From positions 1 to 64,000 of the forward strand of contig JAKIWI010000008.1 of assembly GCA_022750115.1 (NCBI GenBank): a stretch of 64,000 bases of DNA, in the 5' to 3' direction. Under the pieces are notes generated by a model. The model saw only the letters and a list, made by a program, of their open reading frames with translations, was not told the origin of the DNA and searched no databases. This document shows positions 17,320-25,344 of this stretch, piece after piece (positions within the stretch are counted from its first letter, which is position 1; each line of letters starts with the position of its first letter). The DNA is from Thermoplasmata archaeon. Its GTDB lineage: Archaea; Thermoplasmatota; Thermoplasmata; Lutacidiplasmatales; UBA184. A program made the translations under genes and the position numbers.

Positions 17320-19086
17320 GTGGGAACCTCGGCGGCCGAGTGGCTCGTCCAAACGCTCGCCGACCTCGGGGTCGAGCGCGTCTACGGAGTCGCCGGCGAC
17401 TCATTGAACGGCATCACCGACGCGATCCGCCGAAGGGGGCAGCCCCGCTGGGTCCACGTCCGCCACGAAGAGGTCGCCGCGTTCGCCGCCGGGGCGGAGT
17501 CGCAGCTCCACGGCGGCCTCGGCGTCTGCGCGGGCAGTTGCGGTCCCGGCAACCTGCACCTCATCAACGGGCTCTACGACGCCCACCGTACGCGGACGCC
17601 GGTCCTCGCGATCGCCGCGCAGATCCCGAGCGCCGAGATCGGATCGGACTACTTTCAGGAGACCCACCCCGAGCGCCTGTTCCGCGAGTGCAGCCGCTTC
17701 GCGGAGTACGTCGGAGCGCCGGACCAACTTCCGCGGATCCTCGAGACCGCCGTGCGGACGGCGCTCGCCGAACGGGATGTGTCGGTCATCGTCCTTCCCG
17801 GCGACATCGCGCTCGGGACGCTCACGGACCCCCGGGCATCGGCTCCCCTAACGAGCGGAGGCGGGTTGGCCGTTCCGAGCGAAGCGGACCTCGCCCGACT
17901 CGTCGCGGTGCTGGACCCCGCCCGCCGGGTGACGATCCTCGCGGGGCGCGGGTGCGCGGGCGCCCACGACGACCTGGTCGCCTTCGCGGACCGGATCCAA
18001 GCACCGGTCGTCCATGCCCTCGGCGGGAAAGAGTGGGTCGAGTTCGACAACCCGTTCGACATCGGGATGACGGGACTCCTCGGATTTTCGGCCGGCTTCA
18101 AGGCGATGCGCGAGTGCGAGGTGCTCGTCATGCTCGGCACCGACTTCCCGTACCGTCAGTTCTACCCGGAGTCGGCGACCGTCGTCCAGCTCGACCGCCG
18201 CGGCGAGCAGATCGGGCGGCGCACGCGCGTCGACCTGGGACTTGTCGGAGACGTCGGCGCGACGCTGCGAGCCCTCCAGCCCCGGCTCGCCCGACATTCC
18301 GACTCCGACCATCTCCACGCTTCGCTCGCCGACTACGCGAGCTCGCGCGCCGGGATCGACGACCTCGCCGTCGGCCCGACGGGGGTCCGACCCCTGCACC
18401 CACAGTTCGTGGCGAAGGTGCTCGACGAGCTGGCGAGCGACGACGCAATCTTCAGTTGCGACGTCGGCACACCGACGATTTGGGCGGCCCGCTACCTCCG
18501 CATGAACGGACGACGGAGGCTGCTCGGCTCGTTCAACCACGGCTCGATGGCCAACGCGCTCCCCCAGGCGATCGGGGCGAAGGCGGCCTACCCGGCCCGG
18601 CAGGTCGTGAGTCTCTCGGGCGATGGCGGGCTCGCGATGCTCCTCGGCGACCTTCTGACGCTGGCGCAGGAGAAGCTCGCGGTGAAGGTCGTCGTGTTCA
18701 ACAACTCCGCGCTGGGGTTCGTCTACATGGAGCAGCTCTCCGACGGGCTCCTCCCGTTCGGGACCGCGCTCGTCAACCCGGATTTCGCCGCCCTCGCGGC
18801 CACCGCCGGGATCCTCGGCCAACGCGTCGAGCTCCCGGAGCAGGTCCGGCCGGCGCTCGAGAAAGCGTTCGCCCACGATGGGCCGGCCCTCATCGAAGTT
18901 ATCGTCAGCCGCCAGGAGCTTGTGGTCCCACCGTCGATCCATGCGGCGCAGGTGAAGGGGATCGGACTGTTCCTCCTGAAAGCGGTGCTCAGCGGGCGTG
19001 GGGACGAGGTGGTCGACCTCGCGAAGACGAACCTATTGCGAACCGGATTCCTGGGTCGGCACTTGGCGCCGGACCGTCCCAGCTGA
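17320..19086 (+). CDS. poxB: ThDP-dependent pyruvate oxidase / pyruvate:quinone dehydrogenase-like
   Basis: 588 aa from GTG 17320. The three ThDP-enzyme domains are present: PYR domain with 'VRHEEVAAFAAGAESQL' (activating Glu about 50), FAD/central domain, and PP domain with the ThDP/Mg motif 'GDGGLAMLLGDL' ending 'VVVFNNSALGF'. PoxB-type features include 'DYFQETHPERLF' and 'GSMANALPQAIGA'. It likely oxidises pyruvate to acetate and CO2 at the membrane; an acetolactate-synthase-like activity cannot be excluded. The cofactor links it to the thiamine importer 4 kb upstream. A strong stem-loop follows its stop. Confidence 0.87.
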   Translation: MGTSAAEWLVQTLADLGVERVYGVAGDSLNGITDAIRRRGQPRWVHVRHEEVAAFAAGAESQLHGGLGVCAGSCGPGNLHLINGLYDAHRTRTPVLAIAAQIPSAEIGSDYFQETHPERLFRECSRFAEYVGAPDQLPRILETAVRTALAERDVSVIVLPGDIALGTLTDPRASAPLTSGGGLAVPSEADLARLVAVLDPARRVTILAGRGCAGAHDDLVAFADRIQAPVVHALGGKEWVEFDNPFDIGMTGLLGFSAGFKAMRECEVLVMLGTDFPYRQFYPESATVVQLDRRGEQIGRRTRVDLGLVGDVGATLRALQPRLARHSDSDHLHASLADYASSRAGIDDLAVGPTGVRPLHPQFVAKVLDELASDDAIFSCDVGTPTIWAARYLRMNGRRRLLGSFNHGSMANALPQAIGAKAAYPARQVVSLSGDGGLAMLLGDLLTLAQEKLAVKVVVFNNSALGFVYMEQLSDGLLPFGTALVNPDFAALAATAGILGQRVELPEQVRPALEKAFAHDGPALIEVIVSRQELVVPPSIHAAQVKGIGLFLLKAVLSGRGDEVVDLAKTNLLRTGFLGRHLAPDRPS

Positions 19087-19088
19087 CG

Positions 19089-19122
19089 CGAATCCCGCGG
19101 CCCTGCCGCCCCGCGGGATTCG
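19089..19122 (+). terminator. Stem-loop downstream of pyruvate oxidase gene
   Basis: Perfect 11-bp arms CGAATCCCGCG and CGCGGGATTCG around a 12-nt loop, starting 3 nt after the poxB stop. There is no clear U-tract after it, so it may act in mRNA processing or stability rather than as a classical terminator. Confidence 0.55.
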
Positions 19123-19199
19123 ACCCTCGATTTGGAGACCCGAGGGGGGCGTTTCGCCACCTCCCGGGCGGCATGAAGGACCTCCCGGCCTCCCCGGAG

Positions 19200-19218
19200 C
19201 TGTCGGATTCTCCGACAG
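19200..19218. promoter_or_regulatory. Perfect 8-bp inverted repeat before VOC gene
   Basis: CTGTCGGA-TTC-TCCGACAG ends 10 nt before the ATG of the VOC gene at 19229. The short 3-nt spacer and the position suit an operator for a dimeric regulator, or a leader hairpin covering the start region. Confidence 0.45.
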
Positions 19219-19228
19219 TGGGACCACC

Positions 19229-19612
19229 ATGACCGAAATGAAGGCCGGAATGATCGTGCACGTCGAACTGACCTCGAGCAACCTCCCCGCGACCCGGAAG
19301 TTCCTCGAGGGAGTCTTTGGCTGGAAGTTCAAGAAGGCCGAGATGGAGATGGATGCGGGGATGGAGTACTGGACCTGGGAAGCCCCCGCCGGCCCCGCGG
19401 GCGGACTCACCAACCCTCAGGAGGGGATGTCGCCGTCCACGCTCAACTACGTCCTCGTCGAATCCGTCGAAGCGGCCGTCAAGAAGATCAAGGCGCACGG
19501 CGGGAAGATCATGATGGACAAGACGGAGATTCCGACCGTCGGATGGTTCGCAATCTACGAGATCCCGGGCGGGGTCCACCAGGCGATCTTCCAAGCGCTG
19601 AAGCCGATGTAA
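19229..19612 (+). CDS. VOC-family protein (glyoxalase-like)
   Basis: 127 aa. 'MIVHVELTSSNLPATRKFLEGVFGW' opens the domain, followed by 'MEYWTWEAPAGPAGGLT', 'TLNYVLVESVEAAVKKI' and 'GWFAIYEIPGGVHQAIFQ'. This is the full length of a two-module VOC protein of the kind often annotated as a predicted enzyme related to lactoylglutathione lyase. ATG 19229 is preceded by a palindrome (19200-19218). The track extends the frame upstream into the poxB 3' end without support. Substrate unknown. Confidence 0.85.
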   Translation: MTEMKAGMIVHVELTSSNLPATRKFLEGVFGWKFKKAEMEMDAGMEYWTWEAPAGPAGGLTNPQEGMSPSTLNYVLVESVEAAVKKIKAHGGKIMMDKTEIPTVGWFAIYEIPGGVHQAIFQALKPM

Positions 19613-19652
19613 GCCGGCCCGTCGGACCCCTCCAGGCGCTGACGGCCGAACG

Positions 19653-20084
19653 CTAACCATTTCGACGGCCCTTGGGCGGTCGCCGGACCGCCCCACCGTC
19701 GTTCGTGCCGCCCGACGACCTCTCCGAGCCCCTGCGAAACATCCGTTGCAAAAGGTCCCAATCGATTCGGTCCGCCGAGGGGAACCGGACACAGCCGACT
19801 CCGACTCGGGCGTTCTCGAGCTCGTTGGCGAACTCCGAAACCAGCTCACCGCCGAACTAGATCGAGACGTGGCGGACCCGGCTCGCGAAGGCCAACCCAT
19901 TGGCATTGTCGCGCCGGTCCCTCGGTATTCCGCACTCCATCCACTCGTCGAAACCAGGCAAGGTTCGACGGGCCAACTCCCGCAAGCGCGCCATCGCCGG
20001 GCGACGGTCCACCGGCACCTGGGCGCGGTAGGCGTCGACGGGCTTCGTGGAGCTCGGGACCACAGAGCGACCCATCCGCGGCAC
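19653..20084 (-). pseudogene. DUF1801-family gene interrupted by an in-frame TAG
   Basis: The track ORF (19857-20084) ends after 75 codons at an amber codon (19857-19859), but the same frame stays open and homologous for another 67 codons to a TAG at 19653. The N-part has 'YRAQVPVDRRPAMARLREL' and 'GFDEWMECGIP'; the part past the TAG has 'FGGELVSEFANELENARVGV' and 'CVRFPSADRIDWDLLQRM', which is the normal DUF1801 C-terminus. The TAG falls where the family has an aromatic-rich strand, so TAT/TAC to TAG is likely. Either a nonsense mutation, a sequence error, or read-through. Confidence 0.75.
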
Positions 20085-20123
20085 CTCGATCGAACGGGTT
20101 GGAACGTGGGGCCTCGGTCGAGG

Positions 20124-20363
20124 CTACCCTCGGGTCGATTCGATCTGTTCGACCCAGTCGCACTTGATGCCGTGGTGCTCGTGGTGGCGTCGTACCGCCG
20201 CCTCGTCCGGGGCGTTGAGCACGCAGAACACCTTGTTCTCGGCCTTGTTGAACAGGATGTCGTGGTGGGTGACCCCGAACTCGTCCTTGGGTGCGCTCTG
20301 GAGCTTGTGGAGGGTCTCGGCGGAGATCGTTCCCATCGGGTGGCTGTCGATGAACTTCGGCAT
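20124..20363 (-). CDS. DUF4242-like (nickel-binding SCO4226 type) small protein
   Basis: 79 aa. 'MPKFIDSHPM', 'HHDILFNKAENKVFCVLNAPD' (shortened here) and 'AVRRHHEHHGIKCDWVEQIE' match the ferredoxin-like DUF4242 fold with a His-rich helix suited to metal binding. Minus-strand ATTTAAGT (about 20386-20393) is a TATA box 26 nt before the ATG, and GGGGAGG sits directly before the ATG, so both leader types are possible. It lies 40 nt upstream of the broken DUF1801 gene in the same direction. Confidence 0.78.
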   Translation of the reverse strand: MPKFIDSHPMGTISAETLHKLQSAPKDEFGVTHHDILFNKAENKVFCVLNAPDEAAVRRHHEHHGIKCDWVEQIESTRG

Positions 20364-20560
20364 GTCCTCCCCATCTCCTGACTCGACTTAAATCGTACGG
20401 AATCGGACGGGCCGGGCGGCCGACGGGCTCGGCACGAGGGCGTTGGAGCCACGACGGTCGACCCCGCTCCGACCGCCCCCGGGGGCAGCACCCCCGCGCC
20501 GACCGCACGGCGGCGCTCCCCCGGAGACGATTACTAGGGGCGGGACTCCTCCCGACGGCG

Positions 20561-20809
20561 ATGACCAGCTACGGGGACCAACGGCGAGCGGCCGCGGCTC
20601 ACAAAGACCTGAGCCGATTGCTGGGCGATCCCGCGGCGGTCGGCCTGGTCCTCATCGACGACGATGGTCGCGAACTGCCCATGGTCAAGGGTCAGGTGAT
20701 CCGCGTCGGCGTGGACACGGTGGTGTTCCGGCACGATGGGATGGACGAGGAGTTCTCGCTGGCGACGATCTCGAAACGCCTTCACGGCGACTCGGCCGTC
20801 ACCTACTGA
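20561..20809 (+). CDS. Conserved small hypothetical protein
   Basis: 82 aa. An N-terminal charged helix ('GDQRRAAAAHKDLSRLLGDP') then beta strands ('VGLVLIDDDGRELPMVKGQV', 'VDTVVFRHDGMDEEFSLATI') resembling a small barrel such as an Sm- or KOW-like fold. No family recognised. It stands alone between oppositely oriented genes. An AT-poor upstream region gives little promoter evidence. Confidence 0.55.
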   Translation: MTSYGDQRRAAAAHKDLSRLLGDPAAVGLVLIDDDGRELPMVKGQVIRVGVDTVVFRHDGMDEEFSLATISKRLHGDSAVTY

Positions 20810-20861
20810 GTTCCGCTCGACCGACGCCCCGAGGGGAGCGCGGCGAGCGAACGGCTCGACG

Positions 20862-21334
20862 TCACCGAGTCGATCGAGCCCGTCGTGAGGCCCGCAGGCC
20901 CCCGCGGGCAAGGACTCGATCCTTCTTCCACGGCCGTCCGAACTCCTCTGGCGTGGGGATCCCGCCACGGGAGGGGGGACATCGAGAAAGGTGGATTCGG
21001 AGCTTCGGCGAGTTCCGACGCGGTTCCACCCGCTTGACCACCTCGCGATTCCAGTCCGATGCCCAAACGATCCGGACCCGCTGGCGCAGGGAATCCCTCA
21101 GCGGGCCGTCGGGCAGTATCCAGCCCACCCGTCCCCGATCGGTCTGCGCCTGGGTGACGATTCCGGCCCTCCCGAGCCGTCGAAGCTCGGTGATCGCCTC
21201 GATGACCTGACCGCCGGTCATCTCCGCGATTCGGTTCGGGTCAAGGGTTGCCTAGCGTTCGCGAGGGCTCCGAAGGTCGAGGCCCTCGACTTGCTCCCGA
21301 ACTGGGCGATGACCCCGGGGTCCACGCTCGCCAT
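20862..21334 (-). pseudogene. Frameshifted winged-helix regulator gene
   Basis: Two minus frames together encode one regulator. From ATG 21334: 'MASVDPGVIAQFGSKSRAST' then 'FGALANARQPLT'; this frame then fails at a TGA. The second frame supplies 'RIAEMTGGQVIEAITELRRL' and 'GRAGIVTQAQ' plus a C-terminal tail to 20862. The joined protein is a standard wHTH of the 'FGSK-R...LANA--PLT---IAE-TG' type. The break is a one-base loss near 21236 (ACCCGAACC). The second frame on its own has no good start before the helix. It may be a real mutation or a base-calling error. Confidence 0.7.
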
Positions 21335-21475
21335 CGTCGGACCGGAACGTGGGCGGGAGGGCAGGACCGTATCCAACTGAGATTCCAATCCGGCAACCCG
21401 CGAATCGGTGGTGGGAGGATCCGACCGATAGGGACCGCACCTCCGCGAAGTGGGTCATCATATCCCGCGCGGGGA

Positions 21476-22198
21476 TTGCGCTCGAGGGGGAGGTTCTCGA
21501 TCGCTCGCGTCCGGGTCCTCGAGTCGACCCGTGTGACCCCGACGGTTCACGACGTCAAGTTCGAGAAGCCCCCCGGGTTCGCGTTCGCGCCCGTCCAGTT
21601 CTGCGGGCTCGAGTTTGGCACCGCGGAGGGCTCGCTCGAGTATCCGATGTCGCTCGCGTGCTCGCCGACCCGGCCGTACCTCGAGTTCGGCGCACGGGTT
21701 TCGGAATCGCCGTGGAAGCAGGCGTTCGCGAAGCTGCGCCCGGGCGACGAAGCCGAGGTCGATGGTGCCTATGGGCACTTCCTCCTGAACGAGACCTCCC
21801 CGGCCGTCCTCGTCGCGGGCGGGATCGGCATCACGCCCCTCAAGGGCATGGCGGAGTTCGCGACCGACCGTCGCCTTCCGATCGACGTGCGCCTCATCTA
21901 CTCGAACCGGAACGAGGAGGAGATCGCGTACCGAGCCGAGCTGGAGGAGTTGGCCCGCCAGAACTCTCGATTCCAAGTCGTCCATACCCTGACCCGGGCC
22001 GGGGAGGATTCGCCTTGGGCGGGTCGCCGCGGGCGAATCGACGCCGAACTCCTCCGGGGGGTGTCGAGCCGGCTCGACCACCCGGTCTTCTACCTGTGCG
22101 GCACGTCGGGGCTCGTTCAGGAGTCGTATCGAACTCTCGAGAGCCTCGGCGTCCCTGCCGATCGGGTCGTGCACGAGGTCTTTCGCGGTTACGGATAG
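21476..22198 (+). CDS. Ferredoxin/flavodoxin-NAD(P) reductase-like oxidoreductase
   Basis: About 240 aa. FAD domain: 'DVKFEKPPGFAFAPVQFCGL' and 'YPMSLACSPTRPYLEFGARV' (the RxYS-type flavin site is degenerate). NAD domain: 'VLVAGGIGITPLKGMAEFA', 'VRLIYSNRNEEEIAY', and C-terminal 'VFYLCGTSGLVQESYRTLES' then 'VHEVFRGYG'. It passes electrons between NAD(P)H and an unknown partner. The start is unsure: no ATG or GTG precedes the domain, and TTG 21476 is the best in-frame choice. Confidence 0.78.
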   Translation: MRSRGRFSIARVRVLESTRVTPTVHDVKFEKPPGFAFAPVQFCGLEFGTAEGSLEYPMSLACSPTRPYLEFGARVSESPWKQAFAKLRPGDEAEVDGAYGHFLLNETSPAVLVAGGIGITPLKGMAEFATDRRLPIDVRLIYSNRNEEEIAYRAELEELARQNSRFQVVHTLTRAGEDSPWAGRRGRIDAELLRGVSSRLDHPVFYLCGTSGLVQESYRTLESLGVPADRVVHEVFRGYG

Positions 22199-22356
22199 GG
22201 AGGCATCCCGCCCCCTCGACCGCCCACTGGAGCCGCGTTGCATTCGGGGTGGTCGGACCAGACCGAAGCCGAACCGCGAGATCCCGCAGAGTCACGTAGG
22301 CTCCGCAGTCCGCCTAGCCTATCGGCCCCAAAGCAATCCCGACTTGGGGGGATTTC

Positions 22357-22668
22357 GTGGCTCGCAGGTTGGTCGTGATTCTGGCAATCCTCGCCGTCGT
22401 ACTCGCGGTCACCGGTTACCTTCTGACGCTCGAGGGGAACGCGCTGGCGCAGAATGTCGACGCGCGATACCAGGCGTGGTCGAAGGGCTGCCCCGCGCCA
22501 AGCTACGGCCCCTGTCCCAACGGGACCTTTCCGGGCGCGGGCCAAGGAGACCAGATCGAACAGTACATGGAACTCGGGGCGATCGCGCTCGTCGGCGCCT
22601 GGGTACTCGGGCTCGCCGCGATCGCCGTTTTGGTCGTCGGCCGCCGGAAGCGCCCACGACAGGTTTAG
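22357..22668 (+). CDS. Small two-TM membrane protein
   Basis: 103 aa from GTG 22357. TM1 'LVVILAILAVVLAVTGYLLT' (about 5-24), an exposed loop with two Cys ('GCPAPSYGPCPNG'), and TM2 'LGAIALVGAWVLGLAAIAVL' (about 72-91), ending in a basic tail. The loop Cys pair could form a disulphide outside the cell. Same design as the following gene (22813), so they may be distant paralogues. Function unknown. Confidence 0.6.
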   Translation: MARRLVVILAILAVVLAVTGYLLTLEGNALAQNVDARYQAWSKGCPAPSYGPCPNGTFPGAGQGDQIEQYMELGAIALVGAWVLGLAAIAVLVVGRRKRPRQV

Positions 22669-22812
22669 GGGCCCTCCCCTGGGCGGCTCGAACCACAGCG
22701 GCTCGGGCGCCTCGGGTGAGACGCCCGTCCCTCGGGCCGGTGACCCTTCGAGCACCCGCCGCCGAGCTTCGGGAAAGCCCTTAGGGAAACCCGGCTTCCC
22801 CAACAGAAAGTG

Positions 22813-23130
22813 ATGCGGTCAGCACGCCATCTTGCGTTGGTCATCACCGCATGGGTCGCGCTCTCCCTGCTCGTGACGGGGGTCGTGCTCGTTCGGGAGT
22901 ATCCTGCTCACGCGTCGGACAACTGCCACTGCGCGCCCGGGCGCGCTTGCAGTTGCCCCGCCGCGCTCGACGTCTCGCTCACGTGGGAGCAACAATTCGG
23001 CCTTGTCCTCCTGCTCGGAGGTTTGGCGCTTCTCCTCTGCGGATTGGGTGTGACGCTCGCGCTGGTGGCCGTCAAAGCGACGCGGCGGCGGGTCGAATCT
23101 GGGTCACCTCGCCGCGAGGGCCCAGATTAG
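22813..23130 (+). CDS. Small two-TM membrane protein with Cys-rich loop
   Basis: 105 aa. TM1 'ALVITAWVALSLLVTGVVLV' (about 8-27), loop 'NCHCAPGRACSC' (about 37-48) with four Cys that could bind metal or form disulphides, TM2 'FGLVLLLGGLALLLCGLGVT' (about 62-81), basic C-terminus. GTG at 22810 directly precedes the ATG and could also be used. No family recognised. Confidence 0.6.
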   Translation: MRSARHLALVITAWVALSLLVTGVVLVREYPAHASDNCHCAPGRACSCPAALDVSLTWEQQFGLVLLLGGLALLLCGLGVTLALVAVKATRRRVESGSPRREGPD

Positions 23131-23365
23131 AACTCCCCCCTTCGGGGATACGCTGGCTTGGGTTGGCACTTCGGATTCGATCGGCCGATTGCCGGAAGAC
23201 TTCGGAAAACGAGTGCCTCATCGCTTTTCCGGGCGGAGAGGCCGTTGGTGGGACTCCGCAAGGTCGTCCACCGGTCTCAGCTGGGTTTGATGCGGCGACC
23301 CGGGCGTCATCGTGTCCACGGGGCTGCACGTCGGGGGGGGGGAGGCCCCGTGATTGAACGATCGG

Positions 23366-23977
23366 CTACTTGCTCTTGGAGGCGGTCGTCTCGCGCACGG
23401 CCTCGTAGTGCAGGACCAACTCACCGTACTTCATGGTGGTCGCGGAGAGCAACTTCAGGTTGGTTTGGGTCTTCATCGGGTCCCAGTACCGGGGCCCGCG
23501 ACCGAAGACCACGGGCATGACGAGGAACCAGTAGTCGTCCGCGAGATTGAGACGGAGGACCTCGTGGATGAGCCGGGGTCCCCCCTCGATGATGATGTTC
23601 CCGCCCTTCTCGCCCTTGAGCTTCGCGACGATCTTCGCGAGGTCGCCCTTCAGGACCCGCGAGTTGGCCCAATCGAGGTTCTTGAGTCGATGCGAGAGGC
23701 AGACCTTGTCCACCCTCTCCAGGAAGCGAGAGTAGTCGAACATGAACTCGGGAGAGCCCGCCTTCCGTGCCTTGAGGGAGTGGACGCGACGATGGCCGGT
23801 GAAGGAGCGGCGGCCCATCACGACCGTCGTGACGTCCGAGAACCGGTCGGTCCACATCTTCTGGAAGAACTCGTCCGGTTCGCCCGGTTTCCCCGAGGGG
23901 AGATCGGACCCCGGGTACGTGGGGAACTCGCCGCGTCCGTCGAGGGTCATGTACACATTGGCCGTGATTTTTCGCAT
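23366..23977 (-). CDS. Dihydrofolate reductase-like (RibD C-terminal family) reductase
   Basis: About 203 aa. 'ITANVYMTLDGRGEFPTYPG' opens the domain, 'TTVVMGRRSFTGHR', 'GGNIIIEGGPRLIHEVL' (NADPH site) and 'YWFLVMPVVFGRGPRYW' complete it. The family reduces pterin or deaminated riboflavin intermediates, or has unknown substrates; this kind is often annotated as a dihydrofolate reductase family protein. I use the ATG at residue 27 of the track ORF because the domain begins there. It lies 49 nt after the SRPBCC gene, co-directional. Confidence 0.8.
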   Translation of the reverse strand: MRKITANVYMTLDGRGEFPTYPGSDLPSGKPGEPDEFFQKMWTDRFSDVTTVVMGRRSFTGHRRVHSLKARKAGSPEFMFDYSRFLERVDKVCLSHRLKNLDWANSRVLKGDLAKIVAKLKGEKGGNIIIEGGPRLIHEVLRLNLADDYWFLVMPVVFGRGPRYWDPMKTQTNLKLLSATTMKYGELVLHYEAVRETTASKSK

Positions 23978-24026
23978 GTTCGTTTCCTCGGGTTCTCGCT
24001 CGAAATCGGGACGCGTCGTTCCAGCC

Positions 24027-24476
24027 TCACCCGTCCCATCGGGACCGCAGGTCATGGCCGGTCTCGAGGACCGACTTGAGATTCATTCCGTAGTACGTCC
24101 AGCCCCACTCGGTGATCCCGTAGAGGTCTGTCCACTTCTTTTCCCGGGGGAAACCCCGGTGGACGAGCCGGAACACCGCACCTCCCTTGTTGGGGCGGAC
24201 GGAAATCGTGAGGACGGTCCCCTCGAGCGGCACGCCGTTCCACGCCCAGGTCAAGGCGATCGACCGACCCTTCTCGAACCGCCGGACGATGCCCTGGTGA
24301 CGCCAGCCTCCGTCGAACTCCAACTCGTACATCGCCCCCGCCTGGGCGGGCAGCTCCGCCCGCACGACCATCCACGAGGCCAGCCCCGAGGGCGTGGAGA
24401 TGGCCTCGAAGACCTTCGGTGGGGAGGCGCGGACGAAGAAGTGCCGGTCGACGGTGACGGTCTTGCTCGAGGACAT
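24027..24476 (-). CDS. SRPBCC (AHSA1-like) domain protein
   Basis: 149 aa. 'TVTVDRHFFVRASPPKVFEAIS' (shortened), 'GLASWMV', 'GAMYELEFDGGWRHQGIV', 'ALTWAWNG' and C-terminal helix 'GWTYYGMNLKSVLETG' give the START-like hydrophobic pocket fold. The ligand is unknown. It is divergent from an ArsR gene with a shared palindromic TATA element between them; a second SRPBCC gene follows that ArsR gene. This fits the ArsR/SRPBCC toxin-stress-like pairs common in prokaryotes. Confidence 0.85.
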   Translation of the reverse strand: MSSSKTVTVDRHFFVRASPPKVFEAISTPSGLASWMVVRAELPAQAGAMYELEFDGGWRHQGIVRRFEKGRSIALTWAWNGVPLEGTVLTISVRPNKGGAVFRLVHRGFPREKKWTDLYGITEWGWTYYGMNLKSVLETGHDLRSRWDG

Positions 24477-24507
24477 CCGAACCCGTGGAGTTCTCGAATT
24501 CCTGCCC

Positions 24508-24519
24508 AGATATATATCT
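24508..24519. promoter_or_regulatory. Palindromic TATA element between divergent SRPBCC and ArsR genes
   Basis: AGATATATATCT is a perfect palindrome in GC-rich DNA, so it can be read on both strands. On the plus strand it is centred about 25 nt before GTG 24539, which decides the ArsR start; on the minus strand it is about 37 nt before ATG 24476. Confidence 0.7.
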
Positions 24520-24538
24520 TGAGAGGCATGTCATTCGC

Positions 24539-24868
24539 GTGCCCGACGTTTTCCAGCTCCTCTCGGAGCCGTCCCGGAGGCACCTGCTCGAGGCGCTGCG
24601 GGACGGGGAGCGGTCGGTGAATGACCTGGTCGACACGACCCGGATGTCCCAGCCCGCGGTCTCAAAGCACCTACGGTTGCTCAAGGATTCGGGGATGGTG
24701 GCGCTGCGGAGGGACGGTCGGCAGCATCTGTACTCGATTCGGGGGGCACCGTTCCGAGAAGCGTCGGAATGGTTGGGTTTCTACGAGCGATTCTGGCGCG
24801 ACGGTCTTGCCCGTATGGACGAGCTCCTCCGATCGAAGGCCCCCCCAAAGAAGCGGGTGAAATCATGA
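24539..24868 (+). CDS. ArsR-family transcriptional regulator
   Basis: 109 aa from GTG 24539. Full wHTH: 'VFQLLSEPSRRHLLEALRDG', 'SVNDLVDTTRMSQPAVSKHL' (recognition helix), 'LLKDSGMVALRRDGRQHLYS' (wing) and a C-terminal dimer helix 'WLGFYERFWRDGLARMDELL'. The track start (24485) lies upstream of the TATA box and is unlikely. No metal-site Cys pair is seen, so it is the AHSA1-partner type of ArsR protein. ATGA overlap couples it to the SRPBCC gene at 24865. Confidence 0.88.
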   Translation: MPDVFQLLSEPSRRHLLEALRDGERSVNDLVDTTRMSQPAVSKHLRLLKDSGMVALRRDGRQHLYSIRGAPFREASEWLGFYERFWRDGLARMDELLRSKAPPKKRVKS

Positions 24869-25344
24869 GCGAGCCGAGCGCACCGCAGGACACCGTACGC
24901 GTCGAGCGAACCATGCACGCCCCGCCCGAGCGGGTGTTCCGCGCGTTCCTCGATCCCGACCTGATCCGACAGTGGGTGACCCCGGGAGACCTCGTGGTCG
25001 ACGGGGTCACCGTGGACCCCAAGGTCGGGGGGCGGATCGTGGTTGACCACTCGCGAAACGGGATCCCCACGGGAAGGTTTGAGGGCGAGTTCGTGAAAAT
25101 CGTGCCGAGCCGAGAGCTGGTCTATCGGTGGGCGTTCGTCGGGACCGAACCGGAAAAGGGAGAATTCTTCGACACGCTCGTGACGGTCACGCTCGCCCCG
25201 GTCGCCGGAGGGATGACCCGCGTGACCGTCGTCCACAACAAGCTCGAGGACCTCAGGCACGGGGCTCCGGAAATCCACGCCCGGGTCACGTGGGGATGGA
25301 ACACCGTGTTGGAGAAAATGGAGAAAGCCCTTCAGGGTCCCTAG
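24865..25344 (+). CDS. SRPBCC (AHSA1-like) domain protein
   Basis: 159 aa. 'TVRVERTMHAPPERVFRAFL', 'DLIRQWVTPGDLVVDGVTVD', 'GRFEGEFVKIVPSRELVYRW', 'TLVTVTLAPVAGGMTRVTVV' and the final helix 'WGWNTVLEKMEKALQG' are the complete fold. ATG 24865 overlaps the regulator's TGA. The pair is a standard operon: the ArsR protein likely controls both itself and this ligand-binding protein. Ligand unknown. Confidence 0.88.
   Translation: MSEPSAPQDTVRVERTMHAPPERVFRAFLDPDLIRQWVTPGDLVVDGVTVDPKVGGRIVVDHSRNGIPTGRFEGEFVKIVPSRELVYRWAFVGTEPEKGEFFDTLVTVTLAPVAGGMTRVTVVHNKLEDLRHGAPEIHARVTWGWNTVLEKMEKALQGP

Noticed and set aside
19857-19859. Pyrrolysine at the DUF1801 amber codon
   Set aside because: Kept only as a remote option: DUF1801 proteins are not known Pyl users and many genes here stop with TAG.
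24485-24538. Upstream start for the ArsR gene in the track
   Set aside because: It lies before the TATA box and outside the family's usual length.
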